64,000 nucleotides of DNA from Callipepla californica brunnescens (taxonomy: Eukaryota > Chordata > Aves > Galliformes > Odontophoridae), in the NCBI GenBank assembly GCA_023055505.1, contig JALIRH010000045.1, positions 2,356,001-2,420,000 on the forward strand. Direction: 5' to 3'. Under the pieces are notes generated by a model. It searched no databases. It was given only the letters and a program-made list of their open reading frames with translations, and was not told the DNA's origin. Below, one piece after another: positions 11,407-23,691 of this stretch. The position numbers and the translations under genes were made by a program. Position 1 is the stretch's first letter. Each line of letters starts with the position of its first letter.

Positions 11407-14400
11407 CTGGCAAGCGATGGGGGAACGTGTTAAGGAGGTGTGATGCTGTGCCCCCCTGTCCATCCTGCCACCCCCCGTCACCCTACCTGGTCCCTGCGTG
11501 TTCTGGTTAGGTGGCTGCTGGTCGTGCAAGCTCTGGCTGTCCACTGAGATGCCGCTGTCGCTGTGCAGCTTCTCCCCCTCTGGGGAAGGTGTCTGGTTCA
11601 CCGGGCGGTTGTTGGCTCCCTGCTTGTTCTGCTTGCAGCTGTTCCACCTGCATGGAGAGTGGCTGTGGCACTGTCACTGTTCCCCTGGTAAGCATCCCCC
11701 TGCTTGCACCCCTCCTTTTGGGAGTGGATCCATTGCCTCGTGCCTTGCCTAAGAGCATTTTCCCAAGGAGATGTGCATTTTTCATGCAACTTCTGGGTCA
11801 ACCTCTGCAGCAGATAGATCAGGTTAAACCAGCTCTGCTTTTGCAGGTTCCCAGCTCCTGATCTTTGCAGTGGACCAGGGCAGAGCTCATTTCTGCACGG
11901 ACCCACACACGTGTGCCTGTGCTCCTGGGGCACACAGGGCTGCGTGCAGGTCCCCACGTGCTTCACTGCATCCACATGTAGGCACAGCTGTGGCTGTTGC
12001 CTTCTCGTGGTCACACCCGTGCCTTCACACCCATGCTGCTGCCTTCTCATGGTCGGTGCACGTGAGGATTTGTGCCCTCTGGGGCTGGAGCGGGGCCACC
12101 AATGAGCCCACGGTAGTGACAGGGACCTAGATGGATGAGCTTTCTGTTCACATTTGGGCAGCACACATGGAGCTGAGAGGATCCATGAGCCCTGGGATGT
12201 GGTCCTGGTGGAGAGGGGATGGTAGGGGGGACTCGGTCCCCTCGTGGTGCCCCCAGCCTGGAGATGCACAGAGAGCAACCAAGCCAGCCCTGACCTGCAT
12301 GGGGCCAGGTGCACACCCTGGGATGAGCTGCTGAGCATGATCAGATACGACATGCCAGAGCAGGGGGAGCTGAGCAGGGGGTATTTGTGATAAGGGTGTG
12401 GGAGGGCATGACTTGCACCCCTATCCTGCTGCAATCTTCCCTTTCCCCTCCTCAGCTGCATTTTTTGGCACTCCAGCTCCTGCCCTCCCTCGTTTTGCAG
12501 CACTCTTGCTGAGTGCTCCAAGTGCAGGATCTCAAAGGAAGGGGGCACAGGCTGCTTCCCACTGCCTAAATCTCTTCCACTGGACACATCTCCACGGCTC
12601 TGCCTCAGCCCTTTACCTTTTGAAGGCGATGTAAGCCACCAGCCCCACCACCACGGCCGCCAGGATGGAGCAGTACACGGGGATGAGGTTATCGGCAGTG
12701 CCACGGCTCACGACAGGTTGTGAGCTGCCCATGACGGTGGTGACAATGTCTGCCAGGGTAGTGGCCATCCCCTCGGTGTTGAAGGGGTCCCTGGTGATGG
12801 GCTCAGGGCTGTCAGAGCCTGCCAGGGACGGGGTGTGCGTTGTCCAGCGTGGGTGGAGGTCTGCCAGGAGGGAAAAGTAATGACAAGAGTCAGCCATGTA
12901 CCTGGTGGAGTCCTCCAGCAGCTCTGGCACAGCTCTTGTTCCCATGCTTGTCCTTTCAACCACCTCATTCCCAAGACCCCAGGAAGAACTGAAGCAGTTC
13001 CCTGCTCCAAAGGGTGCGTGATGGTGGCCCTGGTGCTGGGACACAGCTTGAAGGCTTTTCTTTCCTTGCACTGGGTTTGCTCAAGTCCTTCTCATTCAGC
13101 AGGGGAAAATCAGTGTCTCCTGTTGCTTATGGGTATCCAGCCCAGCACAAGCAGTGTTTTTCCCCTCTGAGGATTTGTACCAGGAGAGAAGAGCAGCTCT
13201 TCCCTCAACCATGCAAGAATGCTGGTGGGCCCTGGGCTTTTATCTCTGGTCCCAGAGAGGTGATGTTGGACGTGGGCCCTGAGATGGATCCTCAGCTGCC
13301 CCCTACCTACCCTACATGAAGGCAGAGCAGCTGCCTCTGCAGTTCACAAGGAGCCACATCTGCCTGCGTTCATCTGCTGCCAGCAGCATAGAGCCTGGAT
13401 TCAGACCCCGGGAGGAGGGGACCTCACTCATCCCCTTCCCCAAACCCCTGCCTGCCAGGTGTGCGCTGCCAGCCCAGCTCCGATGTGGGAGTAACCCCAT
13501 TCCCAACCATACACCCTCAAGCAGATGTCTCGTGGAGCAGATATGTCTTTCTCTTGCACCACGATGCTCACCCATGGCTGCCCAAACCACCCCCTCAATG
13601 CCTGCCTCCCCCAGCCCTGCCCACATCCTCCTCCACGGGCTTCACCTGTGCCCACTGTGAGCCCTGCAGGGCCATGTCCCCGCTCTGCCACCCTGGGGCT
13701 GTTCCATTTCCTTGCCCCCACCATTCCCCAGCTCTGGGGCAAGCCTCAACCACCCTTCCTGGGAGTGGAAGCCGTGGCATCTCCTCCCAGTGCCACCCCC
13801 CGAGTCAGACCCCGCTGCCCTTTCAGAGCATCGCTCCGGTGGCCGGCATGGCTGCATCCGGCAGGGCCCTGCTGACAGCTAACAAAGCTCACCCTGTGCT
13901 CCTTGACTTATGGCTCCATTTACTCGACCCCGCCAAGGGATCAGCCAAAGGGAGCTGCGCTGGCTGCCGCCTCGCACTGTGAATCAGTAGTGGATGAGAC
14001 AAAGCCCCTTTCTCTGTCACTGCACTCCGGGCAGGGAACTGTGCTGCTGCTGCCAAGGAACAGCCGGGGCAGCCCCGGCACCAGTCCCTCCCCCTCCCTG
14101 AAAACCCCCCAACAGCCCCCACCGCAGTCTGGGGGCTGCACAGGGTGGCACAGAGGAGAGTGATGCAAACTCTCCTGCTGTTCCCCAGCTCTTCGGGAGG
14201 ACAGCAGCAATTAATTCCCACGAGAAAGCCATGAGCTGTCAAATTCCCTTTTGATGAAGGCTCTGGCGGCTGCGAAAGCAGCATCAGAGCTGCTGAAGCT
14301 CTTGGCTGAGCTCATTAGAAAGTGCATGATGAGGTCCAAGGGGACCTCAACTGGGCGTGGGGTCCTGTCTTCTCCACCACTTCTGGTGAGATGCACCCAC

Positions 14401-17400
14401 CTCCCCATTGCAAAGGGGAAACAGAAGCCTGGAGCACTACACCTACTTTGTGCTCACACCGTGAGGCACGAGGAGCCCTGCTCTCCCCCCTGCGATGGAA
14501 AAGGCAGCATTACCTCTGCACTCAGCATCGGAGGTGGCCGTGCACTCCTTCACCATCACCTCGTTCTCCTCACAGATGGTGCAGGGCAGGCAGGGATCCA
14601 CAAAGTTGGCCTCATCGGAGAAGGTGCCTTCAGGGCACTCCTCGCAGACGGTGTCCTGCGAGTCCCGGCAGGGGAACATGAGACCAAAGCCCACCTCACA
14701 GTTGCTGCACTCCTTGCAGCTCCCGCTCAGCTCGTCCTGGTAGTAACCGTAGGCACAGCGGCACACGGCATCGTCAGACTCCACGCAGGGTGCAGACATG
14801 CTCTGCAGCCCCACGCACTGCGTGCAGGGCTTGCACGGCTCTGTGGCGCTCACTGTGTCTGAGTAGGTCACACCTGGGGGGGGGAACAGAGGGTGGGGTG
14901 AGGAAAGGGGTTGGGGGGATGTCCCCAGCCCTGCTGGTCACATTGAACCTCGGTATTGCATTCACTGCTGCCCTCAGCTCCCACACAGCCCAGGAAACAC
15001 AACTCTTCACCATTTTCTTCCTCCTCTGGGAGGTGGGGAGCTTTCCCCAGCCTAGCCCCGAAAAACACCTAGCTTCTTACAGCCCCAGGCATCTCTGCAG
15101 GCTCCTGCTGGCTGTTCCGATTGACAGCATCCCCCTTTTTGCAGCAATTCCCCATGCTGAGACACTGACTCAGGTCCCTTGAACTCCTGCAGCTCTCTGT
15201 ACACCCTGGTACCCTACAGCCACTGCATCATGAAAGCTTTCTCCTCCACATCCTTCCTGAGGCGGGGGGGCAAGGGGTCTCTGGAGACATCACTGCCCTG
15301 TGCCCCCTCCCTGCCCTTGCAGGAGGCCAGGGAACACAGAAGGTGAGGAGAACAAGAGGTTACAACACTAACTGCTGACTCCTCTGACCCCAGGGCTCCT
15401 GGCTCTCCAGTTTCACCCCACAGGATTCACTTGGCCATGTAAATCGATCCTCTCCCGAAGCCCTCCAAGCTGCCCCCGCACCCCTGCCCTCCCCATCCCC
15501 AAGGTGCTTGGGGCTATTTTTATTTTATTTTTAACACAGGAAGCTGGGATTAGTGCCTGCCCTGGAGGGTACAGCTGCTCTCCCTGCACTGTGTGCTTCA
15601 CACAATGCCAATTGCTCACCTCCTCTATGGAGAAAGCATGGGGAGATCAAGTGCAACCCTTCTGCTAGCCCTGCTCCTTGGGAAGGGGAGCCACTGACAC
15701 TTCTTCCTTTAGATTAGAGGTGGCAATTTCCTCCAAGTGACAGGGTCCGAGGGCTGTGCACCCACCCTGTGCCTGCAAAACCTTCTGCTATGGCCTCCCA
15801 GAATCTCTGGTGGCCTCCAGTTTCCTCGGGTGGGCCACAGGAGGCTGATGCTCCACGCAGTGATGCTCAGGAGCCTCACAGGGGAAGGAAGAGCCCTGGG
15901 ACCCCACTGATGGGCTCCAAAGGACAAAGCAATGCACCCCAAAGGACAGGGACTTGGTACTGAGATGGCACAGGGCTGGGAATGCCTCCTCAGAGCCATT
16001 CTCCAGTGGGGACAGCATCTTCTCCACCAACCACCCCAAGCCTGAGCTACACCCCAAGTGTGCAAACGTGTCCAAACCAGCACACACGGGCAGTGGCAGG
16101 GGTGTGGGGCAGAGCTGCTCCAGGTCGGCTGTCAGCATGCACGACTCCCATTAACCTGGGCTCTTGGCTTGCATTATTCTGAATTATTGATAGGCACCAT
16201 TAGAGTGGGGAAGTGGCCAGGAAAGGCATACGGCTGAGTGGGCACATTTGCAGTGGCAGCAAGGTATCCGAGCTGAGCAATTACAGCTGAGATTCAAACA
16301 GGGGCCCCCCTCCCTCCTGCAGCAACCGAGGAGATAAATAAATCATGAGGCAGAAATCAGGAAGGGGGGCGAGGGGGTGGCAAGGGGTGGGGGGAAGAAA
16401 GGAGGGAAATTATAATAAGAAGAGCAAGTGGCCAACTGGTCTGATGGAGGGAACACAGCCTCCAGGCTTTGGCAGGAGTGGTGCTTTGATAGTAGGAAAT
16501 TTCTTGTGAAATGGCTTGAGCAGTGAGTTGAGAAGACAATGAATCGGGAAGAAGGCCAAGGCAAAGCCTCGGAGGCAGCCCAGGGTGGAAGTGGGGATGT
16601 CATGGCCAAGGGCTGCGCCCTAATTCCTCTCTGCTGGCTCTGCTTGGCAATTGGGGCACTCTGCGGGGAGGAGCTGCCCACGCAGCACACAGAGGTCCCT
16701 TGGAAGAGAAAGGTGGGAGTAGCTCCACAGAAGATCCTCCCCCTGTCCTGGTGGAGGCTGGTGATGGGGTCTTCAAGCTTCCTCTCCCCCCAGAAATCCC
16801 ACCCTGAGCTCAGAGGGAAGCTGGGAAACCTCCTGCACCACCTGCACTCCAGTGCCCACCCAGCACGAGCATCAGCACCTTCCTATTCTAGCTCCTAATC
16901 AGTAAGGGGATTAGTCCCTGCTGGCATTAACGATGCATGACCACAGCTGGGTGAGGGCTGAGGGTATAAAGCAGGACACTTTGCAGTGGAATTAGCTCTG
17001 TTTATGGCTCTTCAGCTTGTGTGCTGTTCCCTCTTGGTGCAACAGGGAAGCCAGGTTGTCTCTTTGGTGCTGCTTCCCACTGGAGTGGTAGGAGCTTGGT
17101 CCTGTCCTGGGGTTTGTGCTGTGTCGTTGGGGCAGCCCTGCTGTGCAGTTGGGTGAGTGGAGGTGGTGGGCTGCTATCATCCCCTCTGAGCAGGGGATGA
17201 AAGGGCTGTGAGGCATTTGGATGGCTCAGAGGGAAAACAGAGGCATGGGAGGTGAAGGGAGAAGCAAGACCAAGCAAGGCACAAAGTGCAGTGCTGGGAG
17301 TATTTGCTCTTGGCTGCTGTTATCTCTGCAGGGGTGGAGGAAGGAGCCCAATGCTTTCTAGCTCAGCTCCCTGCCCCAATGGAGCTGGTGCGAGGGGTTA

Positions 17401-20400
17401 ACCCTGCTGTAAGAACACAACTGCTGGGGCAGGGCGAGCTGGAATGCAAACAGCAGCACTCATACAGCTACCAACAGCCATGACTTGACTGATTCACCTA
17501 GGTCTTACTTCCCCCATAACCTCTGCATCCTCCAGAGAGCGCAGAAATTCCCTTCATCTCCCACTTCCCAGAAAGGAGGTGGGGAGTAAGCCATCTCCCA
17601 GCCAGGAATCACAGGGAATTGTAGGAAATTCTGCTCTGAGTAGCTCTGACATGCAAAGCAATCCTTCTGTGCCCTCCAGATTTGCTGCCCTGCATCCTGT
17701 GAGCTGGGCTGGGGCCAGGAGCAGCGAGCAAGGTTGCAGCCCCAAGGTTGCAGCTGGGGGGATGCAGCTCAGAGGGCAAACGCTGCTCATTGATTTTGCA
17801 GGAAGGCAGAGGTATTTTTAGCACTGCTCTGACACTGCTCTGTGCTGGTGCTGCTCAGGTTATAGGGCTTCTCCCCCCCCCCCCTCATTCCCCCAGTGCT
17901 CTCTGCCTCTTTTTTTGTTTCCCCCATGACCGTGCTCTGCCAATTCTGCCTTTCAAATCAGGGCTTGGCTGGCACAGATCCCCCTACGAATACTTGTCCC
18001 CAGGTCTTCAAAGAATTTGCAGCAGTAAATTTGCAGGGTGGATTGTTTTCTCCCTATCATGGTATTGTTTAAGCAGTAATAGCTGGACCACTTCATCTGC
18101 AAGCATTTAACCAGCTCTCCTGCACAAAGCTCCGACCGACATTTATGAAGCATTTGACATAGGCAATGTGCCTGGAGCCGGCCAGCAGAAAGCTCCCCGC
18201 CTCTCTTGGGGACTCGTGATTTGCTTCTCTCCTCTCTGACTTGCTTTTATTTCGCAGCCTTTACAAGGTAAAAGTAGCAATAGTACAGGTGGCTCCTGAG
18301 CTGTCCTCGTGGCTGGGTTGGAGAGCAGTGTGGGGAGAGGAAAATTTGGGGGGCAATTGCTAGCCAGGAGGAGGAACTGGAAGGGGATCTGCAATAATGC
18401 CTGGCACAAATGGGTCCCCAAGATTGTACACACAGCCAGGATTTGCTGAGCAGGCACTGGGGAACCTCTCTAATCAGTGCTGAGGTTTGGGGCTGTCTGT
18501 GCAGAAACTGGTGGCCGTGCACTGGGGAGATGGAACCAAATGGCACAAAGTGCATCGCCGCAACGTTCCCAGGAGGATGTCTATAGGGCAGACCCGGGTG
18601 CCCGCTCACGTTCCCCAAAATCCCTGTGTGCCAGTACTCACTGTCCAGGCAGGGCTCGCAGACGGTCTGGTTGACCCCGCAGGGCTGCACCACGCCTTCT
18701 CCCAGGTTGCAGGCTTTGCAGCACTCACCACTCGTCGTGTACATCTTGGTCAAGCACTTGTCCTTGGAGCCCCAGGTGGGTCCCTGGGAGAGAAAACAGC
18801 CCGGAGGTGACTCTTGTTACAGGAATTGCAAAGATGGGCGCTGAAATACGTTGTGAGGGTTGCGCTGCGGGTTGGGCACCCAAAGTCTGGGATAAAAGGG
18901 GGGAGGGGGTTGTATGTATACAGGACCTGGGAGGAAAGGGAGGTAAATGATTTTCCTATGCAAAACTGGCTCATTTGCAAAGCCTCTGCCGAGCTTTAGG
19001 GATGGAGGGAGGCAATGACAGTCCTTGGTATGGGCTCACGAGTCTCAGGGGGATGCTGGCTTTTCTGTAGGGTTACAGTGTTCCCTCTAAGGATGCTGCA
19101 CTGTCCTGAGCAGCTCAGCCCTCCCATGACTGGGAAAAGCTGCCAGCCCCAGTGGAGGGTTCAGAGGGCTGAGGTCTCAGATCTGCACAGTGCTCTCGCT
19201 GCGCACTGGGATCAGAAATCAACCTCCTCGGTGGAAATGAAGACTTTGACAGGAGAGCAGAGAGCTTCAGCTGTCTGACAGGAGTAAGTGTACTCGCTTA
19301 TAAAACCTGTCATCACATATGGAAGCAATCAATGTGCCATGAGCAGCGCGGTTAGAACTGCTGCACATCCACTTGATAGCGTGGGGAGCACCGACGGCCG
19401 TTCCCCAGAGCACCTCTCGGCCAGGGGTGATGTGTGGGGCTGGCTTTGCTCCTCCTGCTCACGGTCAGGAGGGTCCCGAGGTTCCTCGTGCTGCAGCTGG
19501 GGTGAGTTTGTACGGAAGGAGGACGGGGCAGATGGTGTCAGGACGGATGATGCTGTTGGGCTGCGGGTCGGGCACGCTGGGAATGGGGCAGCGAGGAGGC
19601 AGAGCAAAGCTCAGAGCTGGGGCCAGCCGAAGGGACAGCAACAGCGGCTGCTGTGACAAACCAGGGTCAGTTCTGTGCACTCACAGTCGGGGCCACGGTG
19701 CTCGATGGGGGAGGGGGGGTTCCTGTCGGGGATGTGCTCGTCATAGGGGGACCTTCCCACCAAGGTGAGCCTGATTTCTGGGGGAAGAATCTCTGTCCCG
19801 GAGGCGGAGGAGCTCTCGGTCCCCGTGCATCTGTATCCTCGTCAGCCCCTTGGCCGCCGCTCCGCACAATGCGTTGTTATGAACCCATGGGCGCATCAGC
19901 CGGCATCATCCGGCCCGGCCCGAGACAATGGAGCGCCAATTATAGGCATCTGAATGACAAAGTGCTCCAATTACCCCGCGCTTGGAAGAGTCCGTTCTCC
20001 TCCGGCGCTGCTTTTGCCAACCCGGGCTGGCACCGAGCCCCAGCCGCACGGGTAGGATGCTTGGCACGGGTGGGGGACCCTCCCAGCACCCCCAAACGAC
20101 AGCTGGCAAGCGGGCGTGGGGATGAGCATCGGGCTCGCTCTGCAGTAGGGACAGCTCCAAGCGGCAGCGACGCGCGTGGGGTTGGAGCTCACCACGCTGC
20201 TCTCTCATCCCCAGCACCTGCAGCGCGTCCCCCTTTCTCGGGAAGGTTTGGGAAAGCGGGGAGCATCAGAACTCAGCTATAAATAGCGTTGGGAAGGCCG
20301 GAGCGGTGCAGCTGGGGCCGCAGCAGCCAGCTCTCCCACGCCGCCCACACCCGAGGCAGCTGCAAAGCAACCCCACGGGGACAGAACCCGGCTGCTCTGC

Positions 20401-22072
20401 TTCCTCTGTGCCAAACCCGGACCCCCCCCCCCCTTCCCACCTCGGCCTCCCCCAGCTGTCCAGCATCCCCTGGTCCCCTCCTCGTAGTGGTCCTACCCTC
20501 CGCGTTTCTAAATGATGCAGAAAACGCACCTTCCAGCCCCAGATGCTGCACCCCTCCCACCCCCACCTACGTTTCTCGAGCGCTGAAACATCCATAAAGA
20601 TTAACACGCTTATAAGAGGGGCACATGGTCTGCATTAGCCCTCCGAAATGTGCATGTTATTAACACAACTCCCGTTGACAAAGCCACAGGTATTAACACC
20701 ATAAAGCATTTTGACAGCTGGACTGGGGATGGGGGGGGGGGGAGGGAGGGGTTATGCGCTGAGGGTGTGAGCAACACCTTCTGAAAGCTTTTAATTGCTT
20801 TCGGAGTAGTTTCGGGGTTCCTCTTCCTCCTGGGGGAGGTGGACTTGGAGGAAGATGTGCTCAGCGCGGCACCGTCGCCTCCCAAACCCTGGCAACGGAA
20901 AATTGCGCTGCTCCGAACGGCAGCAAAACGCTGCAGCTGGAGACGGGCCCAGCGGCAAGCCTGGATCCGAACGGCCCGAGGGGCTGACAGACGGGTTCTG
21001 TGTATTTTGGCGGAGCATCCCGTCTAGAAAAGGCCAAAGCCCTGGATCCCTGCACTCCCCAAACTTTGGGCAGCGGGAGAGCCACGTCTGAGCCGCGTGG
21101 GCTCTGCCTCCTCCCCCAGCCCAGCTCCACTATGAGCAGCGCAGGTAATGAGCCACGAACACGGGGTGCTGGGGCGTGGGGGTGCAGTCAGAGCTGTCAG
21201 CGTGCATTTGGACCTGTCCCGGTCCCGGGACGGTGGGTTTCCAGCTCTATGGGGCTGGGTGGGCTTGGCAGGTGCAATCCCATGGGGCAGCCCGGACCTG
21301 GGGGGTTGGCTGTAGGATGCGGAGGACACCGAACCCAGCTTGGTATCCACATGGACCTGCTGAAGCAGCAGCTTTAACGCCCTGCCCCACGGCATCCTGC
21401 TGCCCACCGAGCTCTCTGGGACCCCGCAGATCCTCCTACAGCAAAAGCCCCATTTCTGCCCCGGGTGGCTCATTGAGACCCCATGCCCCCTGCTCTGGGT
21501 GTCCCCTTCTTCCCTGGTCCCCCCCACCCCTTGCCCTGAAGTTTTGTCTCCGGCACTGGTTGAGGCTGTGCCCTTCATGCTGGGCAGCGAGTTTGAAGAT
21601 TGCAAGGGGAAGGAAAGGTCTGTGGGAGTTTTTGGAGGTGTGGGGTTCGGGAGAGGGGAGGACAAAGGTGGAGTTGCTTTCTTCCCACAGCCTCCAGTGG
21701 GGAAAAGGGACAGCGGAGCCCATCTCGGTGCCAGTGCGACGCGAGGGGCTGCGTGAGAAATCCCTACGGTGTCCCCATCACCACCCGCCTTCCCTCTCCC
21801 CTCCCTCTGCCCCCAAACCTTCTGGGACCCTCCGTCCCCATACATTTGGAACCCCCCAGCCCCCACTTGGCGATACCCCCGGGACCCTCCACGCAGAAGC
21901 CCCACAGCCCCGTGGTACCCCTCCATCCCAACCCCGCCCGGTGCCAGCGGGACCGGGGCAGCCCGTGCGTTCCGTGCCCATTCCCCTCTGGGTCTGGGAG
22001 CCCTGGCTCAGCCCGCAGCCCCGCACTCACCGCCGGCAGCAGGAGCAGCAGCAGTGGCACGAACCCGGCCAT
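11105..22072 (-). CDS. NGFR: NGFR, p75 neurotrophin receptor (complete gene, 6 coding exons)
   Basis: Low-affinity neurotrophin receptor of the TNF receptor superfamily, a type I plasma-membrane protein that binds NGF, BDNF and proneurotrophins and signals survival or death with Trk and sortilin partners. Coding exons on the minus strand are 22072-22031, 18783-18642, 14873-14514, 12860-12617, 11647-11487 and 11406-11105. Every junction is GT-AG and the phases close to 1251 nt, or 416 residues plus stop. In order the protein has a signal peptide (about 1-19), four cysteine-rich repeats (about 20-181), a Thr/Ser/Pro-rich stalk, one membrane segment at the end of exon 4, a juxtamembrane cysteine (KRWNSCK), and a C-terminal death domain. 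It ends TATSPV, a PDZ-ligand-like tail. I know the chicken protein to have the same length. Identification is secure; only the UTR ends are uncertain. Confidence 0.97.
11487..11647 (-). CDS. NGFR: NGFR coding exon 5 (juxtamembrane region)
   Basis: Starts with WNSCKQNKQGANNRP after acceptor CATGCAG and ends at donor GTAGGG. It carries the palmitoylatable juxtamembrane cysteine and the conserved EKLHSDSGISVDSQSLHDQ segment. The following intron is only 80 bp. Confidence 0.95.
12617..12860 (-). CDS. NGFR: NGFR coding exon 4 (stalk and transmembrane segment)
   Basis: It begins with DLHPRWTT after acceptor CCTGGCAG. It encodes a Thr/Ser/Pro-rich stalk, the site of O-glycosylation in the family, and then the membrane span NLIPVYCSILAAVVVGLVAY. 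The span keeps the central cysteine used for p75 dimerisation and the valine-rich gamma-secretase region. The exon ends inside the AFKR stop-transfer sequence before donor GTAAAG. Confidence 0.96.
14514..14873 (-). CDS. NGFR: NGFR coding exon 3 (cysteine-rich repeats 2-4)
   Basis: The 360-nt exon begins after a C-rich acceptor and ends AGA-G before GTAATG. Its translation has the spaced cysteines of TNFR repeats 2 to 4 (for example CKPCTQC, CRCAYGYYQDE, CEECPEGTF, CLPCTIC). This is the main neurotrophin-binding face of the receptor. Confidence 0.97.
18642..18783 (-). CDS. NGFR: NGFR coding exon 2 (first cysteine-rich repeat)
   Basis: The acceptor reads TCTCCCAG and the donor GTGAGT. The exon encodes GPTWGSKDKCLTKMYTTSGE and on through a CCKACNLGEG segment, covering cysteine-rich repeat 1. 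It contains an N-Q-T glycosylation sequon. It ends one base into a serine codon (phase 1), matching exon 3. Confidence 0.96.
19905..19980. promoter_or_regulatory. Candidate enhancer in NGFR intron 1 (SOX and homeodomain words)
   Basis: Within 60 bases there are ACAATGG (SOX-like), CCAATTATA (homeodomain-like), TGACAAAG (SOX/TCF-like) and CCAATTACC (homeodomain-like), in an otherwise GC-rich intron. The pattern resembles vertebrate neural or neural-crest enhancers. This is motif-based inference only. Confidence 0.3.
20590..20722. promoter_or_regulatory. Candidate enhancer in NGFR intron 1 (AT-rich block)
   Basis: An AT-rich island in GC-rich sequence, with repeated 'ttaacac' and 'attaacac' words and 'ttgacagctgg' (TGIF/MEIS plus E-box) at its right end. 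It ends abruptly at a poly-G run. It looks like a conserved noncoding element, but I cannot test conservation here. Confidence 0.3.
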
Positions 22073-22350
22073 GGTGCGCCGGGGCCGCCTCGCATCCCCC
22101 GGGCTGCCCTCCCTCTGCCGCCCGCCGCCTCGGCAGCACCAGAAAAGGGCTGCAAGTCCCTCCTCCTCCTCCTCTCCGCCCCCGGAGCATCACAGCGAGC
22201 AGCCGAGCCAGCACCCTCCTCTGTCGGCACACAAAGCCCGGACCCCTCCCCAGCACCCACCGCCCTCCCACGAAAATGCTTTCGGGTGCGTTTGGTCTCA
22301 GTCCAGCCGACTCCTTCCACCAATGATTCGCGTCCAGCCGTCCCCACACG
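21900..22350 (-). promoter_or_regulatory. NGFR: NGFR CpG-rich promoter region
   Basis: GC-rich, CpG-containing DNA surrounds the NGFR start codon at 22072, with no TATA box in the expected place. This fits the GC-rich, TATA-less NGFR promoter known in mammals. The transcription start is not resolved by sequence alone. Confidence 0.6.
22031..22072 (-). CDS. NGFR: NGFR coding exon 1 (start and signal peptide)
   Basis: The ATG at 22072-22070 opens 14 codons reading MAGFVPLLLLLLPA, a leucine-rich signal-peptide core. They are followed directly by the donor GTGAGT. The reading continues in exon 2 as GPTWGSK, which completes the signal-peptide cleavage region. Readthrough past the donor gives an unrelated sequence, so the exon ends here. 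Confidence 0.93.
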
Positions 22351-23448
22351 CTCTTCCTCGCCGTCTGTCTGTCTGCCTGTCCATCTCCCAGACACCCACG
22401 TCCATCCATCCCCGCACACCTCGCTCCAGCCCTCCACCGGCACCGTCCTCACGATGGGTTTGCAAATGGATTGGAACGAGGTCCCGGGCTGTGGATGGGA
22501 TGGGGTGATTACATCCCCTCTGGCTGCGTGGCCAAGGGACAGCGTGGCGCAGGCGACATTCCCAGGACCCAAACCCTAACTCAGCTTTGTCACAGCAATC
22601 CCGGCAGCAAAGAGAATTTCCCTTTGTCACCGCAGGAGAGGCTGCGGTGCCCAGGGCCACCTGCTCCTGTTTGTAGATCCACCCGCAGGTGCAGAATAGC
22701 ACGGTGACATCCTTCCTCTCCTACAACCCGCACGCATGCTGCTCCCCTGCACTTCATCACAGAGCTGCTCTGTCCCCATCCTGCCCAGCCCCGGCCCCGT
22801 GATGGTGAGCTCAGCTGCGTGTCAAGGAGTGGAGCTGGAAATGTCATGGCCTTTCCCCAGCTCGGTTTGGCTCCTGCCCTGGTGTGTCAGCACCAAAAAC
22901 GCTCTTTGTAGGGCTCGGTGGAAAAAAAACAACAACGCAGTGAGTTTTGTGTGGCTTTGGTGAGAAGGTTCAGTGGAAGCTGCCCAGAAATGCTGGCGCC
23001 AGGATTGGGAGAGACAAAGGATTCCTTCGTCCCCTGATTACATCACTCTACCCCCAGCGCTTTCACCTAGCATAGGATGGAGCAGGGATGTCTATGGGTC
23101 TGTCTGTGTCACCCTGCTGCTGTCCATCTCTCATCTTTACTGCACTGGGATCACGGTGTTGTCCTATGGACAGACACGAGCTGGGTTCCCTCCTGAGCAG
23201 TGAGCTTGATGACTCTATGAGTATATGACCCGTGATATGTGTGGGGTTGGCAGCTCCTGGCCCGCTCTCACTGCACTGTGGGCAGCTGGGATTGGGGCTT
23301 TGAGGAAAGTCCCTCTTTAAATAAGATTAACCCGAAGCCAAAGCTGCTGTTTGTTCTCCAACGTGGGAACATGTGTGAGCCACATGGCGACGGGTTCAGG
23401 GCCAGGTGGGGACAGGGCAGCGTGCACAGAGCCTGGACATGGGGATGT

Positions 23449-23521
23449 GGGGATGGGATGGGATGGGATGGGATGGGATGGGATGGGATGGGATGGGATG
23501 GGATGGGATGGGATGGGATGG
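23449..23521. repeat. Pentanucleotide microsatellite (GGGAT)n
   Basis: About 14 perfect copies of GGGAT on the plus strand follow a slightly imperfect 'ggggatgtgg' start. The G-runs are spaced by two bases and could form a G-quadruplex. All three frames are open, producing spurious ORFs on both strands. Confidence 0.97.
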
Positions 23522-23691
23522 CTGCCACCCACCGTGAGCCGAGCACACTTTGCCCTTTTCAATGCTTGGATGATTGGAAATGGGGCAAAGCTGCTTGTGG
23601 ACATCTGGTGGGGCCAGGCACAGCAGGGGGAGCAGCCTGGATCTTATGACTCCAATTGCCTTTGCTGCTCTGCCAGTGAGTGTGTGTGTGG

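Larger units (their letters stand above)
11407..18641 (-). other. NGFR: NGFR introns 2-5
   Basis: Introns lie at 14874-18641, 12861-14513, 11648-12616 and 11407-11486, between the coding exons listed. They contain many short open frames on both strands, none recognisable. I see no nested gene and no clear CR1 copy in them. Confidence 0.8.
18784..22030 (-). other. NGFR: NGFR intron 1
   Basis: A 3.2-kb intron with donor GTGAGT and acceptor CTCCCAG. It holds two compact blocks dense in homeodomain, SOX and E-box words (19905-19980 and 20590-20722), listed separately as candidate enhancers, plus a poly-C run near 20420 and a poly-G run near 20730. Confidence 0.8.

Noticed and set aside
11598..12704. 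368-codon minus-strand frame across NGFR exons 4-5
   Set aside because: It runs through NGFR intron 4 in another frame. The true exons on the same strand are fixed by splice sites and protein identity.
21176..22579. 467-codon plus-strand open frame, with 302- and 300-codon frames overlapping it
   Set aside because: It lies antisense to NGFR exon 1 in a CpG island. High GC removes stops in several frames at once, and the Pro/Ser/Arg-rich translation matches no family I know.
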